DNA from: Thermohalobaculum sp039821125
GTDB lineage: Bacteria; Pseudomonadota; Alphaproteobacteria; Rhodobacterales; Rhodobacteraceae
DNA: 64,000 bases
Direction of reading: 5' to 3'
NCBI GenBank assembly: GCA_039821125.1
Contig: JBCBOR010000006.1
Location: forward strand, 1-64,000
Position numbers and translations under genes: made by a program. A model generated the notes under the pieces. The model was not told the origin of the DNA. It did no database searches and was given only the letters and a program-made list of their open reading frames with translations. The stretch's first letter is position 1; each line of letters opens with the position of its first letter. Shown here one piece after another: positions 16,263 to 24,915 of the stretch.

Positions 16263-17801
16263 ATGACAGCGAGTATCGTCCGCGCAAAACACGTGATCAC
16301 CGGCGTGAAGTGCCGCCATGAATGGAACCAGATCGACGATGGCGCGGTCCTGGTCGAGGACGGGAAGGTCCGCGCCATCGGCCCGTTCGCCGAGATCAGC
16401 GCAGCGCACCCGGACCTGCCCGTCCACGGCACCGGGCGACAGATCCTGCTGCCGGGTTTTGTCAACGGCCACCACCATATCGGGCTGACACCGGTGCAGC
16501 TTGGCTCGCCCGACATGCCGCTCGAGCTCTGGTTCATCACGCGGCTGGTCTGCCGGGCGGTCGATCTCTACCTCGACACGCTCTACTCGGCGTTCGAGAT
16601 GATCGCCTCGGGCGTCACCACCGTGCAGCACATCCACGGCTGGATCCCCGGCAAGCTCGACACGGTGACCGCCGGGGCCAACGAGGTGCTGCGCGCCTAC
16701 AATGATATCGGCATGCGGGTCAGCTATTCGTTTGCGCTGCGCGATCAGAACCGGCTGGTCTACATGGACGATGCCGAGTTCGTCGCCTCGCTGCCCGAGG
16801 ATCTGCGCCCGCCGATGGAGAACCACTTCGCCCGCTTCGGCATGGACCTCGACGACTTCATGGCGATGTTCGAGACGCTGCACTCCCAGCACCACAACCA
16901 CGACCGCATCGGCATCCAGCTTGCGCCTGCCAACCTGCACTGGTGCTCGGATGATGCGCTGACCCGGCTGGCTGAGGCGTCCGAGAAATACGACGCGCCG
17001 CTGCACATGCATCTGGTCGAGACGGCGTTTCAGAAGGAATATGCCAAACGTCGTGGCGGCGGTACCGCGCTGGAATATATCGACCGGTTCGGCCTGCTCG
17101 GCCCGCGCATGACCCTCGGCCACGGGGTCTGGCTGAACCAGTCCGACATTGAACGCGTGGCCGAGACCGGCACCAACATATGCCACAACTGCTCGTCCAA
17201 CTTCCGCCTGCGCTCGGGCGTTGGCCCGCTGAACACGTGGGAGAAGCACGGCGTCAACACCGCCATGGGCATGGACGAGGCCGGGATCAATGACGACCGC
17301 GACATGCTGCAGGAGCTGCGGATGGTGCTGAACGCCCACCGCACGCCGGGCATGGATGACAGCGTGCCGACGGCGGCGCAGGTCCTGCGCATGGCGACCT
17401 CTGGCGGGGCGGCGACCACGGCGTTCCGCGGCAAGATCGGCAAGCTGGAAGAAGGCCTCGGCGCCGACATGGTGCTGATCGACTGGGACAAGCTGGCCTA
17501 TCCTTATCTCGATCCCGACTACCCCGTGCTCGACGCGGTGATCCAGCGCGCCAAAACCGACGGCGTCGACTTGGTCATGTGCGCGGGCGACGTGATTTAT
17601 TCGGACGGCACGTTCGCGAAGATGGATCACAAGGCCGCGCTCGAGGAACTCCGCCGAGATCTGACCCGCGCCCTGACCGAAGAGGAAGTCGAACGCCGCG
17701 GCCTCGCGACCAAACTGATGCCGCACGTGCAGAAGTTCTACGACGGCTATTTCGACCCGGATGCCTTGCAACCGTTCTATCGGCCAAGCTCGATGGTCTG
17801 A
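16263..17801 (+). CDS. Amidohydrolase / deaminase, TRZ/ATZ family (8-oxoguanine-deaminase-like)
   Basis: A 512-residue amidohydrolase with the mononuclear metal site of the TRZ/ATZ and guanine/8-oxoguanine deaminase group: His70 and His72 (NGHHHIGL), His250 with Glu253 (HMHLVET), His287 (LGHGVW) and Asp338 (GMDEAG). It probably hydrolyses an amino or other leaving group from a purine, pyrimidine or triazine-type ring in the cytoplasm. AAGAGGCCTCTC precedes the ATG. It follows the ABC importer by 105 bp containing a hairpin repeat, so it is likely part of that unit and acts on the imported compound. It is somewhat longer than usual (about 450 residues), with extra sequence at the C-terminus. 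Confidence 0.9.
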   Translation: MTASIVRAKHVITGVKCRHEWNQIDDGAVLVEDGKVRAIGPFAEISAAHPDLPVHGTGRQILLPGFVNGHHHIGLTPVQLGSPDMPLELWFITRLVCRAVDLYLDTLYSAFEMIASGVTTVQHIHGWIPGKLDTVTAGANEVLRAYNDIGMRVSYSFALRDQNRLVYMDDAEFVASLPEDLRPPMENHFARFGMDLDDFMAMFETLHSQHHNHDRIGIQLAPANLHWCSDDALTRLAEASEKYDAPLHMHLVETAFQKEYAKRRGGGTALEYIDRFGLLGPRMTLGHGVWLNQSDIERVAETGTNICHNCSSNFRLRSGVGPLNTWEKHGVNTAMGMDEAGINDDRDMLQELRMVLNAHRTPGMDDSVPTAAQVLRMATSGGAATTAFRGKIGKLEEGLGADMVLIDWDKLAYPYLDPDYPVLDAVIQRAKTDGVDLVMCAGDVIYSDGTFAKMDHKAALEELRRDLTRALTEEEVERRGLATKLMPHVQKFYDGYFDPDALQPFYRPSSMV

Positions 17802-18156
17802 GCGGTTTGGCAGGGTCAGAAATCTCGCGGATACGCAAACCCGGTCCGGGTTTGACGGGCCGTATCATCGGACCCGGTATCATCATCATCAGCATGGCAT
17901 CCCATGCTGGTGGCAGCGCCGCCACTGGCTTTGGCACCTACCCGGTCATGAAACCGGGCGCACCACGGGGCCTGGGAAGGTGATGAGCCAACCGTCTTGG
18001 GCACCGCTGAGCGGCCTCTGGTGTGATCGATCTCAGGCGGCGGCTCTCACCGCGCCCGGCATGCACGAGACGGTTTGGACCTCGCTGGTTAATCAAGGAT
18101 GAATGTGCGACGTTTCGCCAAGGAGCGCGCGCTGGTGACGACAGGGGGAGAAGACT
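17802..18156 (+). other. 355-bp structured spacer before hyuA
   Basis: No gene is seen here. The spacer holds several stems: the near-perfect palindrome AAACCCGG-T-CCGGGTTT (17837-17853), AGCATGG-CATC-CCATGCT (17891-17908) and CCCGGT-CATGAA-ACCGGG (17941-17958). The first may terminate the amidohydrolase operon. GCCACTGG near 17922 and CCTGGGAAGG near 17971 resemble parts of the 3' half of a cobalamin aptamer, but the 5' half and the AGACCTGCC box are absent. The hyuA ribosome site GGGGGAGAAG lies just before 18157. Confidence 0.5.
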
Positions 18157-20235
18157 ATGCGGCTGATCGGCGTCGATGTCGGAGGAACATTCACGGACAT
18201 CGTCTTTCATGACACCGAGGGCGGTGCCACGCACATCCACAAGGTTCCGACCACGCCCGACAATCCCGCGCGCGGCGTGCTGGGCGGGATCACGGCGCTC
18301 TGCGACCGGTTCGCGATCGACCGGGCCAGCATCGACCATGTCTATCACGGCACCACCACGGCGACGAATGCGATCCTGGAACATGATGGCGCCGAATGCG
18401 GCATGATCACGAACGAGGGGTACCGCGATATCCTGCATATCGGGCGGCACCAGCGACCACAGCACTTCTCGATCCAGCAGGAGATCCCCTGGCAGGACCG
18501 CCCCCTGATCAAGCGCCGCTATCGCAAGACCGTGCCGCACCGGATTGCCCCGCCCTCGGGCGAGGTGCTGGTGCCGCTGGACGAGGACGCCGTGCGGGCA
18601 GCGGCGCGGGAGCTGCGCGAGGCCGGGGTGTCGTCCATCGCCGTCTGCTTCCTGTTCGCCTTTCTCGATCCTGCCCACGAGGAACGGGCCAAGGCGCTGG
18701 TGCTCGAGGAGCATCCCGGCGCGTTCGTCACGACATCTTCTTCGGTCTCGCCCCAGTTCCGCGAATTCGAGCGGTTCACGACCTCGGCCATCAACGCCTT
18801 TGTCGGGCCCAAGGTGCGCGATTACGTGTCTTCGCTGGAAGGGGAACTGGCGGCTGAGGGGTTGAAGGCCGACCTGCATATCATGGCCTCGAACGGCGGC
18901 GTCGCGACGGCGGCCATGGTGTCCGAGCGCCCGGTGGTCACGTTGTTGTCCGGCCCCGCTGCAGGCGTGCTGGGCGGCGCATGGACCGGCGGGCTGTCGG
19001 GCCGGACCTCGCTGATCACCTTTGATGTGGGCGGGACCTCGGCCGATATCGGGATCGTGGTCGAGGGTCGGTTCGCCGAGGCAACGCCGCGAGACACATG
19101 GATCGCTGGCTTCCCGCTGATGGTGCCGATGATCGACATCCACACCATCGGCGCGGGCGGCGGGTCCATCGCGCACCAGGACAAGGGCGGCGCGTTCAAG
19201 GTCGGCCCCCGGTCCGCCGGCGCGCGCCCCGGCCCGGCGGCTTACGGGCACGGCGGCACCGAGCCGACCGTGACCGACGCCAATGTCGTGCTGGGGCGGC
19301 TCGACCCCGGCAATTTCCTGGGCGGAGAGATGGGTCTGGATGTCGCCGCATCCGAGGCCGTCGTGGACGGGCTGGCCGCCACGCTTGGCATGGACCGGCT
19401 GGCCTGTGCCGAGGGGATCGTGACCATCGTCAACGCCAACATGGCCAACGCGATCCGCTCGCGGACCGTGCAGAAGGGTCTGGATCCCCGCGACTTTGCG
19501 CTCGTGGCGTTCGGCGGCGGCGGGCCGTTGCAGGCGGCGGATGTGGCGGCCATGCTGTCGATCCCCGAGGTGATCGTGCCCGCCCATCCCGGCATCACCT
19601 CGGCCATGGGGCTGCTGACTACGGATCTGCAATACGATGCGATCCGCACGGCGTTCATGTTTTCGGGCGCGATGGATCACGGGCAGATCGAGGCGCGGTT
19701 TGCCGATATGGAGGCCGGATTGCTGAAGCAATACGCCGCCGACGGGGTCGATGCCGCGCGGGTCAGCTTCAAGCGCACGGCGGATATCCGCTATGTCGGA
19801 CAGGGGTACGAGTTGCGCATTCCTGTGCCGGACGGGGCGTTCGACGCGACCGCCGAGGCCGCCGTCTGGGCCGAGTTCGAGAAGCGCCATGCGGCGGAGT
19901 ACGGACGCTCGTTCCCTGGTAGCCCGATGGAGATCGTCAACGTCCGCGTGACCGGCATCGGTGAGACGCAGAAGATTTCGGCGCAGTCTCCACCCGGCGG
20001 CGGGTCGCTGGACGATGCCAAGGTCGCGACACGGCCCTCGGTCTTCCGCGTCGGCACCGCGTTGCAAACCATCGACACTGCCTTCTATCGGCGCGATGCG
20101 CTGCCCCTTGAACAGGATATCGACGGGCCCGCCGTGATCCTGCAACAGGACAGCACCACCATCGTGCGCCCGGACGACAGCTTCCGGGCCGATGCGGCGG
20201 GCAATATCATCATCAGCATCGGGGGGCTGTCATGA
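18157..20235 (+). CDS. hyuA: Hydantoinase/oxoprolinase subunit A
   Basis: A 692-residue protein with the N-terminal acetate-kinase-like nucleotide motif GVDVGGTFTDIV (residues 5-16) and a second one, TFDVGGTSADIGIV, near 288, as in HyuA, the N-methylhydantoinase alpha subunit and the first half of 5-oxoprolinase. With subunit B it cleaves a cyclic amide or hydantoin (or acts as a carboxylase, as in acetone/acetophenone carboxylase relatives) at the cost of ATP. Length is normal. It leads the set hyuA-hyuB-carbamoylase. A long antisense open frame over this gene is a codon-bias shadow. Confidence 0.93.
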   Translation: MRLIGVDVGGTFTDIVFHDTEGGATHIHKVPTTPDNPARGVLGGITALCDRFAIDRASIDHVYHGTTTATNAILEHDGAECGMITNEGYRDILHIGRHQRPQHFSIQQEIPWQDRPLIKRRYRKTVPHRIAPPSGEVLVPLDEDAVRAAARELREAGVSSIAVCFLFAFLDPAHEERAKALVLEEHPGAFVTTSSSVSPQFREFERFTTSAINAFVGPKVRDYVSSLEGELAAEGLKADLHIMASNGGVATAAMVSERPVVTLLSGPAAGVLGGAWTGGLSGRTSLITFDVGGTSADIGIVVEGRFAEATPRDTWIAGFPLMVPMIDIHTIGAGGGSIAHQDKGGAFKVGPRSAGARPGPAAYGHGGTEPTVTDANVVLGRLDPGNFLGGEMGLDVAASEAVVDGLAATLGMDRLACAEGIVTIVNANMANAIRSRTVQKGLDPRDFALVAFGGGGPLQAADVAAMLSIPEVIVPAHPGITSAMGLLTTDLQYDAIRTAFMFSGAMDHGQIEARFADMEAGLLKQYAADGVDAARVSFKRTADIRYVGQGYELRIPVPDGAFDATAEAAVWAEFEKRHAAEYGRSFPGSPMEIVNVRVTGIGETQKISAQSPPGGGSLDDAKVATRPSVFRVGTALQTIDTAFYRRDALPLEQDIDGPAVILQQDSTTIVRPDDSFRADAAGNIIISIGGLS

Positions 20236-20271
20236 TCGGGAGTGAGGTCGCAACGTTTGCCATCTGTCCCG

Positions 20272-20315
20272 CCCGGCGCAGCCGGGCAGCGCCCGACCTC
20301 CCCCGGGAGGGCGCT
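20272..20315 (+). repeat. Hairpins in the hyuA-hyuB spacer
   Basis: CCCGGC-GCA-GCCGGG (20272-20286) is followed by a larger stem pairing AGCGCCC (20288-20294) with GGGCGCT (20309-20315), whose loop contains a further CTCCC/GGGAG pairing. They occupy the 211-bp gap between two subunits that are usually adjacent. The sequence has the look of a dispersed intergenic hairpin element; only one copy is seen in this window. Confidence 0.5.
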
Positions 20316-20446
20316 ATGGTGATGCGGTTTGCGGCTCAGGCGGCGCCGATGCTTGCAAGTGCCTGCGCCACTCAGTCGTCGCGATGCGCCCTCCAGGTCG
20401 GTCGCTGCCGAAACCCGCACAACTTCAACTCTCGGGAGGGGCTGTC

Positions 20447-22192
20447 ATGACTCAGATCGATCCTGTTACCGCCAGCGTCATTCAGGGCGCGTTGCAGAAC
20501 ATCGCCATCGAGATGGGCTACAAGCTGATGCGGATGTCCTATTCCTCGATCATCCGCGAGTCCGAGGATTTCGGCACCGCGCTGACCGATGCGGTGGGCA
20601 ACCAGCTGGCCGAGAGCGTTCAGTCGACCCCGCTGCAATCCGGTCCGATCCCCGGCTATGTGCAGAACGTGATCGAGGTTTTCGCGGCACGCGGCGAGGT
20701 GTTCCGCCCCGGCGATGTGATCATGCACAACGACCCCTATGGCGGTGCGTCCCACGGCCCGGATATCGCACTGATCATGCCGGTGTTTCATGGCGAGACG
20801 CTCGTGGGTTTTGCCGGAACCACCGCGCATCACCTCGACGTCGGCGCGCTGTCGCCCGGGTCCTGCGGGATCGTCGATGCCATGGATGTCTACGCCGAGG
20901 GGCTTCAGTTCAAGGCGATCAAGGTGGTTGATGCGGGTGTCCGGAACGAGGCCGTCTGGCAGATCCTGCGCGACAATGTCCGCGCGCCGGCGTTGGTGGT
21001 CGGTGATCTCGACGCCCAGGTTGCGGCGTGCGAGATCGGGGCTGAGCGGTTCCGCGATCTCATTGCCCGCTATGACGTGGCGACGATCCAGGCGGCGTCC
21101 GCCTCGCTGATGGACTATTCCGAGCGGCTGATGCGCCAGGCGATCAGTGACGTGCCAGACGGCGTCTACTCGGCGACGACGCACATTGACGGGTTCCTCG
21201 ACGATCCCGACCGGTGCGATCTGCCGATTGTCGTCACGATCACCATCGACGGCGATGCGATGACCGTGGATCTGACCGGCACCGCGCCGCAGGTCGATGA
21301 CCGGCCCATCAACATGCCGCTGATCGGCACGGTCGATATCTCGATCTGGCTGACGGTGCGCTCGGTGCTGCTGGATAGCGATATCTACGGCGAGATCCCG
21401 CAGAACTCCGGGCTGACCCGGCCGATCGAGATCATCGCCCCTCGCGGATGTCTGGCGAACCCGATCTTCCCCGCGCCGGTCATCGCGCGCTTCACGCCGG
21501 GCAACCAGCTGGCCGACACGGTGATGAAAGCGCTGTCGGGCGCTGTGCCCGAGCAGGTCTCCGCCGGGATCGGCAACCTCAAGGTCATCGCCTTCTCGGG
21601 CCTGCGCGAGGAGACGCACTGGGTCCACATGGAGATCTTCGAGGGATCATACGGCGGGCGGTTCGCCAAGGACGGGATGGACGCGGTCGACACGCTCTAT
21701 GCCAACACGCGCAACAACCCGATCGAGGATATCGAAAGCCATCTGCCCATGCGTGTCACCCGGTACGAGCTGCGTGAGGATACCTGCGGTGCGGGCCGTA
21801 CACGCGGCGGGGTCGGTGCGATCCGGGCATTCCAGTTCCTGGAACCTGGGGGCTTTTCGGTCGAGGGCGAGGGTCACAAGTTCCCGCCATGGGGCTTTCA
21901 GGGCGGCGCCGAAGGCAGGCCCGCCGAATTGCACCTGATCCATCCCGATGGCACCGAAGAATCGCTGGTCTCCAAGGTTCCCTACCGGCAGGCCGGGGCA
22001 GGCGCGACGTTTCTGGCCGTCGGACCATCGGCAGGGGGGTACGGCCCCGCCTCGGAGCGCGATCCGCAGGCGGTGCTGGACGACGTTCTGGACGGGATCG
22101 TGTCGATCGAAAGCGCGGCCAGCGCCTATGGGGTGGTGATCGAAGGCGGCGCGATCGACACCGCTGCGACCGCTGCCAAGAGAGGGGCGTGA
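20447..22192 (+). CDS. hyuB: Hydantoinase/oxoprolinase subunit B
   Basis: A 581-residue HyuB-family protein beginning MTQIDPVTASVIQGALQNIAIEMG, the usual N-terminus of the family, with HNDPYGGASHGPDI near residue 98 and TAHHLDVG near 127. Start ATG 20447 follows GGGAGGGG. It works with HyuA as the large catalytic partner in ATP-dependent cyclic-amide hydrolysis. Length is normal. The stop is one base before the start of the carbamoylase gene, indicating translational coupling. Confidence 0.93.
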   Translation: MTQIDPVTASVIQGALQNIAIEMGYKLMRMSYSSIIRESEDFGTALTDAVGNQLAESVQSTPLQSGPIPGYVQNVIEVFAARGEVFRPGDVIMHNDPYGGASHGPDIALIMPVFHGETLVGFAGTTAHHLDVGALSPGSCGIVDAMDVYAEGLQFKAIKVVDAGVRNEAVWQILRDNVRAPALVVGDLDAQVAACEIGAERFRDLIARYDVATIQAASASLMDYSERLMRQAISDVPDGVYSATTHIDGFLDDPDRCDLPIVVTITIDGDAMTVDLTGTAPQVDDRPINMPLIGTVDISIWLTVRSVLLDSDIYGEIPQNSGLTRPIEIIAPRGCLANPIFPAPVIARFTPGNQLADTVMKALSGAVPEQVSAGIGNLKVIAFSGLREETHWVHMEIFEGSYGGRFAKDGMDAVDTLYANTRNNPIEDIESHLPMRVTRYELREDTCGAGRTRGGVGAIRAFQFLEPGGFSVEGEGHKFPPWGFQGGAEGRPAELHLIHPDGTEESLVSKVPYRQAGAGATFLAVGPSAGGYGPASERDPQAVLDDVLDGIVSIESAASAYGVVIEGGAIDTAATAAKRGA

Positions 22193-22193
22193 C

Positions 22194-23129
22194 ATGACCC
22201 GTCAGTATGTCGTCGCCGCCGCCCAGATGGGCCCGATTGCAAAGGACGAGCCGCGCCAGTCCTGTGTGGCTCGTCTTGTCGCGATGCTGCGCGAGGCACA
22301 CGGGCGCGGAGCGAAGCTGGTCGTCTTTCCCGAACTGGCACTGACGACCTTCTTCCCGCGCTGGATGATCGAGGACCCTGACGAGCTGGAAGCCTGGTAC
22401 GAGGAGGCCGTCCCCGGCCCGGCGACCCAGCCGCTGTTCGATGCAGCGGCGGATCTGGGGGTTGGCTTCTATCTCGGCTATGCCGAGCGCACGCAGGAAG
22501 ACGGACGCACCCGGCACTTCAACACCTCGATCCTGGTCGGACCCGACGGGAAGATCATGGGCAAATACCGTAAGGTGCATCTGCCGGGCCATGACGCGCC
22601 GCAGCCGGGCCGTGCCTTCCAGCATCTCGAGAAACGGTACTTCGAGCCGGGCAATCTCGGCTTCCCCGTTTTCGAGGGCTTCGGCGGGCGCATGGGCATG
22701 ATGATCTGCAACGACCGGCGCTGGCCCGAGGCGTACCGTGTCATGGGCCTGCAGGGTGTCGATCTTATCGCGCTTGGGTACAACACGCCGGTTGATCACA
22801 CCGGGCATGGCGATATCGACGGGCTGACCCAGTTCCACAACCATCTGAGTATGCAAGCCGGTGCCTATCAGAACGCCACCTGGGTGGTCGGCACGGCCAA
22901 GTGCGGACGCGAGGAAGGCTCGATGATGGTCGGCCAGTCGGTGATCATTGCCCCGTCGGGCGAGATCGTCGCGATGGCGGGCACGCTGGAGGACGAGGTG
23001 ATCACCGCCAAGGTCGATCTCGACATGGGCACGCGGTACCGTGAGACGATTTTCGACTTTGCCCGACATCGGGAGCCGGACAGCTATGCCCTGATTGTTG
23101 AGAGAAAGGGCGCTGGCGACCCGATCTAG
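22194..23129 (+). CDS. N-carbamoyl-D-amino-acid hydrolase (nitrilase superfamily)
   Basis: A 311-residue nitrilase-fold amidase with the catalytic triad Glu47 (FPELALTTFFPRW), Lys127 (KYRKVHLPG) and Cys172 (MICNDRRWPE). Residue numbers, motif context and length match the well-studied Agrobacterium D-carbamoylase. It hydrolyses N-carbamoyl-D-amino acids to D-amino acid, CO2 and ammonia. The gene follows hyuB directly. With the M20-type carbamoylase at 8068 the window encodes carbamoylases of two unrelated folds, normally of opposite stereopreference. Confidence 0.93.
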   Translation: MTRQYVVAAAQMGPIAKDEPRQSCVARLVAMLREAHGRGAKLVVFPELALTTFFPRWMIEDPDELEAWYEEAVPGPATQPLFDAAADLGVGFYLGYAERTQEDGRTRHFNTSILVGPDGKIMGKYRKVHLPGHDAPQPGRAFQHLEKRYFEPGNLGFPVFEGFGGRMGMMICNDRRWPEAYRVMGLQGVDLIALGYNTPVDHTGHGDIDGLTQFHNHLSMQAGAYQNATWVVGTAKCGREEGSMMVGQSVIIAPSGEIVAMAGTLEDEVITAKVDLDMGTRYRETIFDFARHREPDSYALIVERKGAGDPI

Positions 23130-23551
23130 CGATCTCCCGCCAGTCGCGGCACGCAGACCGTGACGGTTTGCTGCCAGCACGGTCCGTCACCAGCTAGGGC
23201 AGGCAGTGCTCCGGATGACTGTCCTTGGGCGCGCGACAGGACGGGCTGCCCAGTTTGAGATCACCAATGCCGCTGGCGATGGTTTGACCGCGCTGGGCGC
23301 ACCCCGCCGGATCTGGAGGACGTGGGAGACACTGCACGGCCCCGCCAAAACGGGGATCGGATCAAAATCTGACCGGTTCGGCAGAGCAACAGTTCTGCAT
23401 CGGTGCTGACCACCGCGGGTCGATCGGAAACCGTCGCGGGACAAGCGCATGCGTGATCTTTCCGCCTTCGATTTCCGGGCCTGTTGCAATCTCGGCGACT
23501 GTGTCCGACGATGAACACAACCAAAAACGATAATGTAACTGGGAGGACGAC
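23130..23551 (+). other. 422-bp spacer before Liv-type operon
   Basis: No convincing gene. Just after the carbamoylase stop there is a hairpin pairing GACCGTG (23156-23162) with CACGGTC (23178-23184), with an overlapping alternative GTGACGG/CCGTCAC (23160-23190); this is the probable end of the hyu operon, though it lacks a T-run. A 67-codon open frame at 23206 has no recognisable similarity and no good ribosome site. The 3' part becomes AT-rich (around 23510-23540) and ends with TGGGAGGACGAC before the ATG at 23552, so the Liv promoter is likely there. Confidence 0.5.
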
Positions 23552-24853
23552 ATGACGTTTAGACTGGGATTGCTCGCAAAAACCCTGGCGTCCAGCGCGC
23601 TTGCGCTCGGCATCGCGGGGGCGGCACAGGCCGAGAGTTTCAAGGTTGGCATCGTGACCTTCCTGTCGGGCGGCGCCGCTGAAAGCTTTGGTGTGCCGGC
23701 CTGGAACGGTGGCAAGCTTCTGGTGGAGAAGCTGAACAAGGGCGAGATGCCAGCGCCTTACGATCAGGTCGGCTTCGGCGGACTGACCATCGAGCCGGTG
23801 GTTATCGACGAGGCGGGCGGCGCCACCAAGCAGGTGCAGGAGTTCCGCAATCTCGTGCAACGCGAGAATGTCGACGCGGTGCTGGGGTATGTCTCGTCAG
23901 GTGATTGCCTTGCGGTGCCGCCTGTCGCCGAGGAGTTGAAGGCGTTCCTGATCCTCTATGATTGCGGCACGCCGCGCGTCTTCGAGGAAGCCAGCTACAA
24001 CTATGTTTTCCGCACCGCGGCCCATGCGGCGATGGATAACATCAGTCTTGCGAAATACATGACCTCGCGCGGGATCAACGTCGGCTCGTTCGCGGGCGTG
24101 AACCAGGACTATGCCTGGGGCCAGGACAGCTGGGCGGATTTTGTGGCCTCGATGGGCCACCTGCAGCCATCGGCCGAACAAAAGACGGCATTGTTCCCGA
24201 AGATCTTCGCGGGTCAGTACGGCACCGAAATCTCGGCTGTGATGCGCGAGAAGCCGGACGTGTTGCATTCATCGCTCTGGGGCGGTGATCTGCAGGCCTT
24301 CATGCTGCAGGCGACGGCACGCGGTCTGCACAAGCGCATGCAGGTTGCGCTGGCAGCGGGTGACCATGTCATTCCGCAGCTCGGTCAGAAAATGCCTGAC
24401 GGGATCATTCTGGGTGCCCGCGGCATGAACGGTCTGGCGGCGAAGGCCAAGGGCGGGCCGCTGATCGACGCGCTCTGGGACGAATACGAAGCCGCGTATG
24501 GCACCTTCCCGGTCCAGGCACCGTTCCGGATGTGGCAAGGTCTGCTGGGCCTGAAATCGGCCGTCGAGAAAGCGATGGCGGCAAATGGCGGCAAGAAGCC
24601 CAGCGCCGAAGAGCTGGCCGCAGCCATGAAGGGCCTGACCTGGGAAGCCCCCTCGGGCACCATCACCATGGCGCTTGGCGGTGGTCATCAGGCGATCCAG
24701 CCCAATGCCATCGGCACCACCAAATGGGATGAGGCCGCGGGCAAGATGACGCTTGTCGACATCGAGTACTACGGTGCCGAATGCGTCAACCCGCCGGACG
24801 GGGTGAAGGCTGTCGAGTGGATCAAGGCCGGCTTCCCCGGCGCCAAGTGCTGA
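23552..24853 (+). CDS. livK: Branched-chain/amide-type ABC substrate-binding protein
   Basis: A 433-residue type-I periplasmic binding protein with a signal peptide (cleavage near AGAAQA-ES, residue 28). It has the LivK/AmiC/urea-type layout: KVGIVTFLSGGAAESFG at the N-terminus, DEAGGATKQVQEFRNLV, and VNQDYAWGQDSW at the hinge. The family binds branched-chain amino acids, urea, amides or aromatic acids. Given the preceding hydantoin/carbamoyl genes, a ureido or amide compound is possible (inference). A stem-loop follows the stop. Confidence 0.92.
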   Translation: MTFRLGLLAKTLASSALALGIAGAAQAESFKVGIVTFLSGGAAESFGVPAWNGGKLLVEKLNKGEMPAPYDQVGFGGLTIEPVVIDEAGGATKQVQEFRNLVQRENVDAVLGYVSSGDCLAVPPVAEELKAFLILYDCGTPRVFEEASYNYVFRTAAHAAMDNISLAKYMTSRGINVGSFAGVNQDYAWGQDSWADFVASMGHLQPSAEQKTALFPKIFAGQYGTEISAVMREKPDVLHSSLWGGDLQAFMLQATARGLHKRMQVALAAGDHVIPQLGQKMPDGIILGARGMNGLAAKAKGGPLIDALWDEYEAAYGTFPVQAPFRMWQGLLGLKSAVEKAMAANGGKKPSAEELAAAMKGLTWEAPSGTITMALGGGHQAIQPNAIGTTKWDEAAGKMTLVDIEYYGAECVNPPDGVKAVEWIKAGFPGAKC

Positions 24854-24877
24854 TCCCTTCGATCTGCTGACCTTACA

Positions 24878-24897
24878 GGGCGCCAGTTCGGGCGCCC
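24878..24897 (+). promoter_or_regulatory. Stem-loop after livK-type gene
   Basis: GGGCGCC (24878-24884) pairs with GGCGCCC (24891-24897) around AGTTCG and is followed by TTCTTC. A moderately convincing attenuator between the binding-protein and permease genes, expected to make binding protein more abundant than the membrane parts. Confidence 0.6.
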
Positions 24898-24915
24898 TTC
24901 TTCCCGGGAGCGACT

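Noticed and set aside
17920..17990. Functional cobalamin riboswitch
   Set aside because: Only motifs like the P6 region are present; the 5' half of the aptamer and the AGACCTGCC box are missing, and no B12-related gene follows. Kept only as a low-level observation on a structured spacer.
17938..20145. Very long open frame (735 codons) on the minus strand opposite hyuA
   Set aside because: It mirrors hyuA, which has clear family motifs. Long antisense frames are expected in GC-rich genes with strong third-position bias, and its composition (Arg/His/Asp-rich, no hydrophobic core) is not protein-like.
23206..23409. 67-codon open frame in the spacer before the Liv operon
   Set aside because: No ribosome site, no similarity, and no codon pattern different from random GC-rich sequence.
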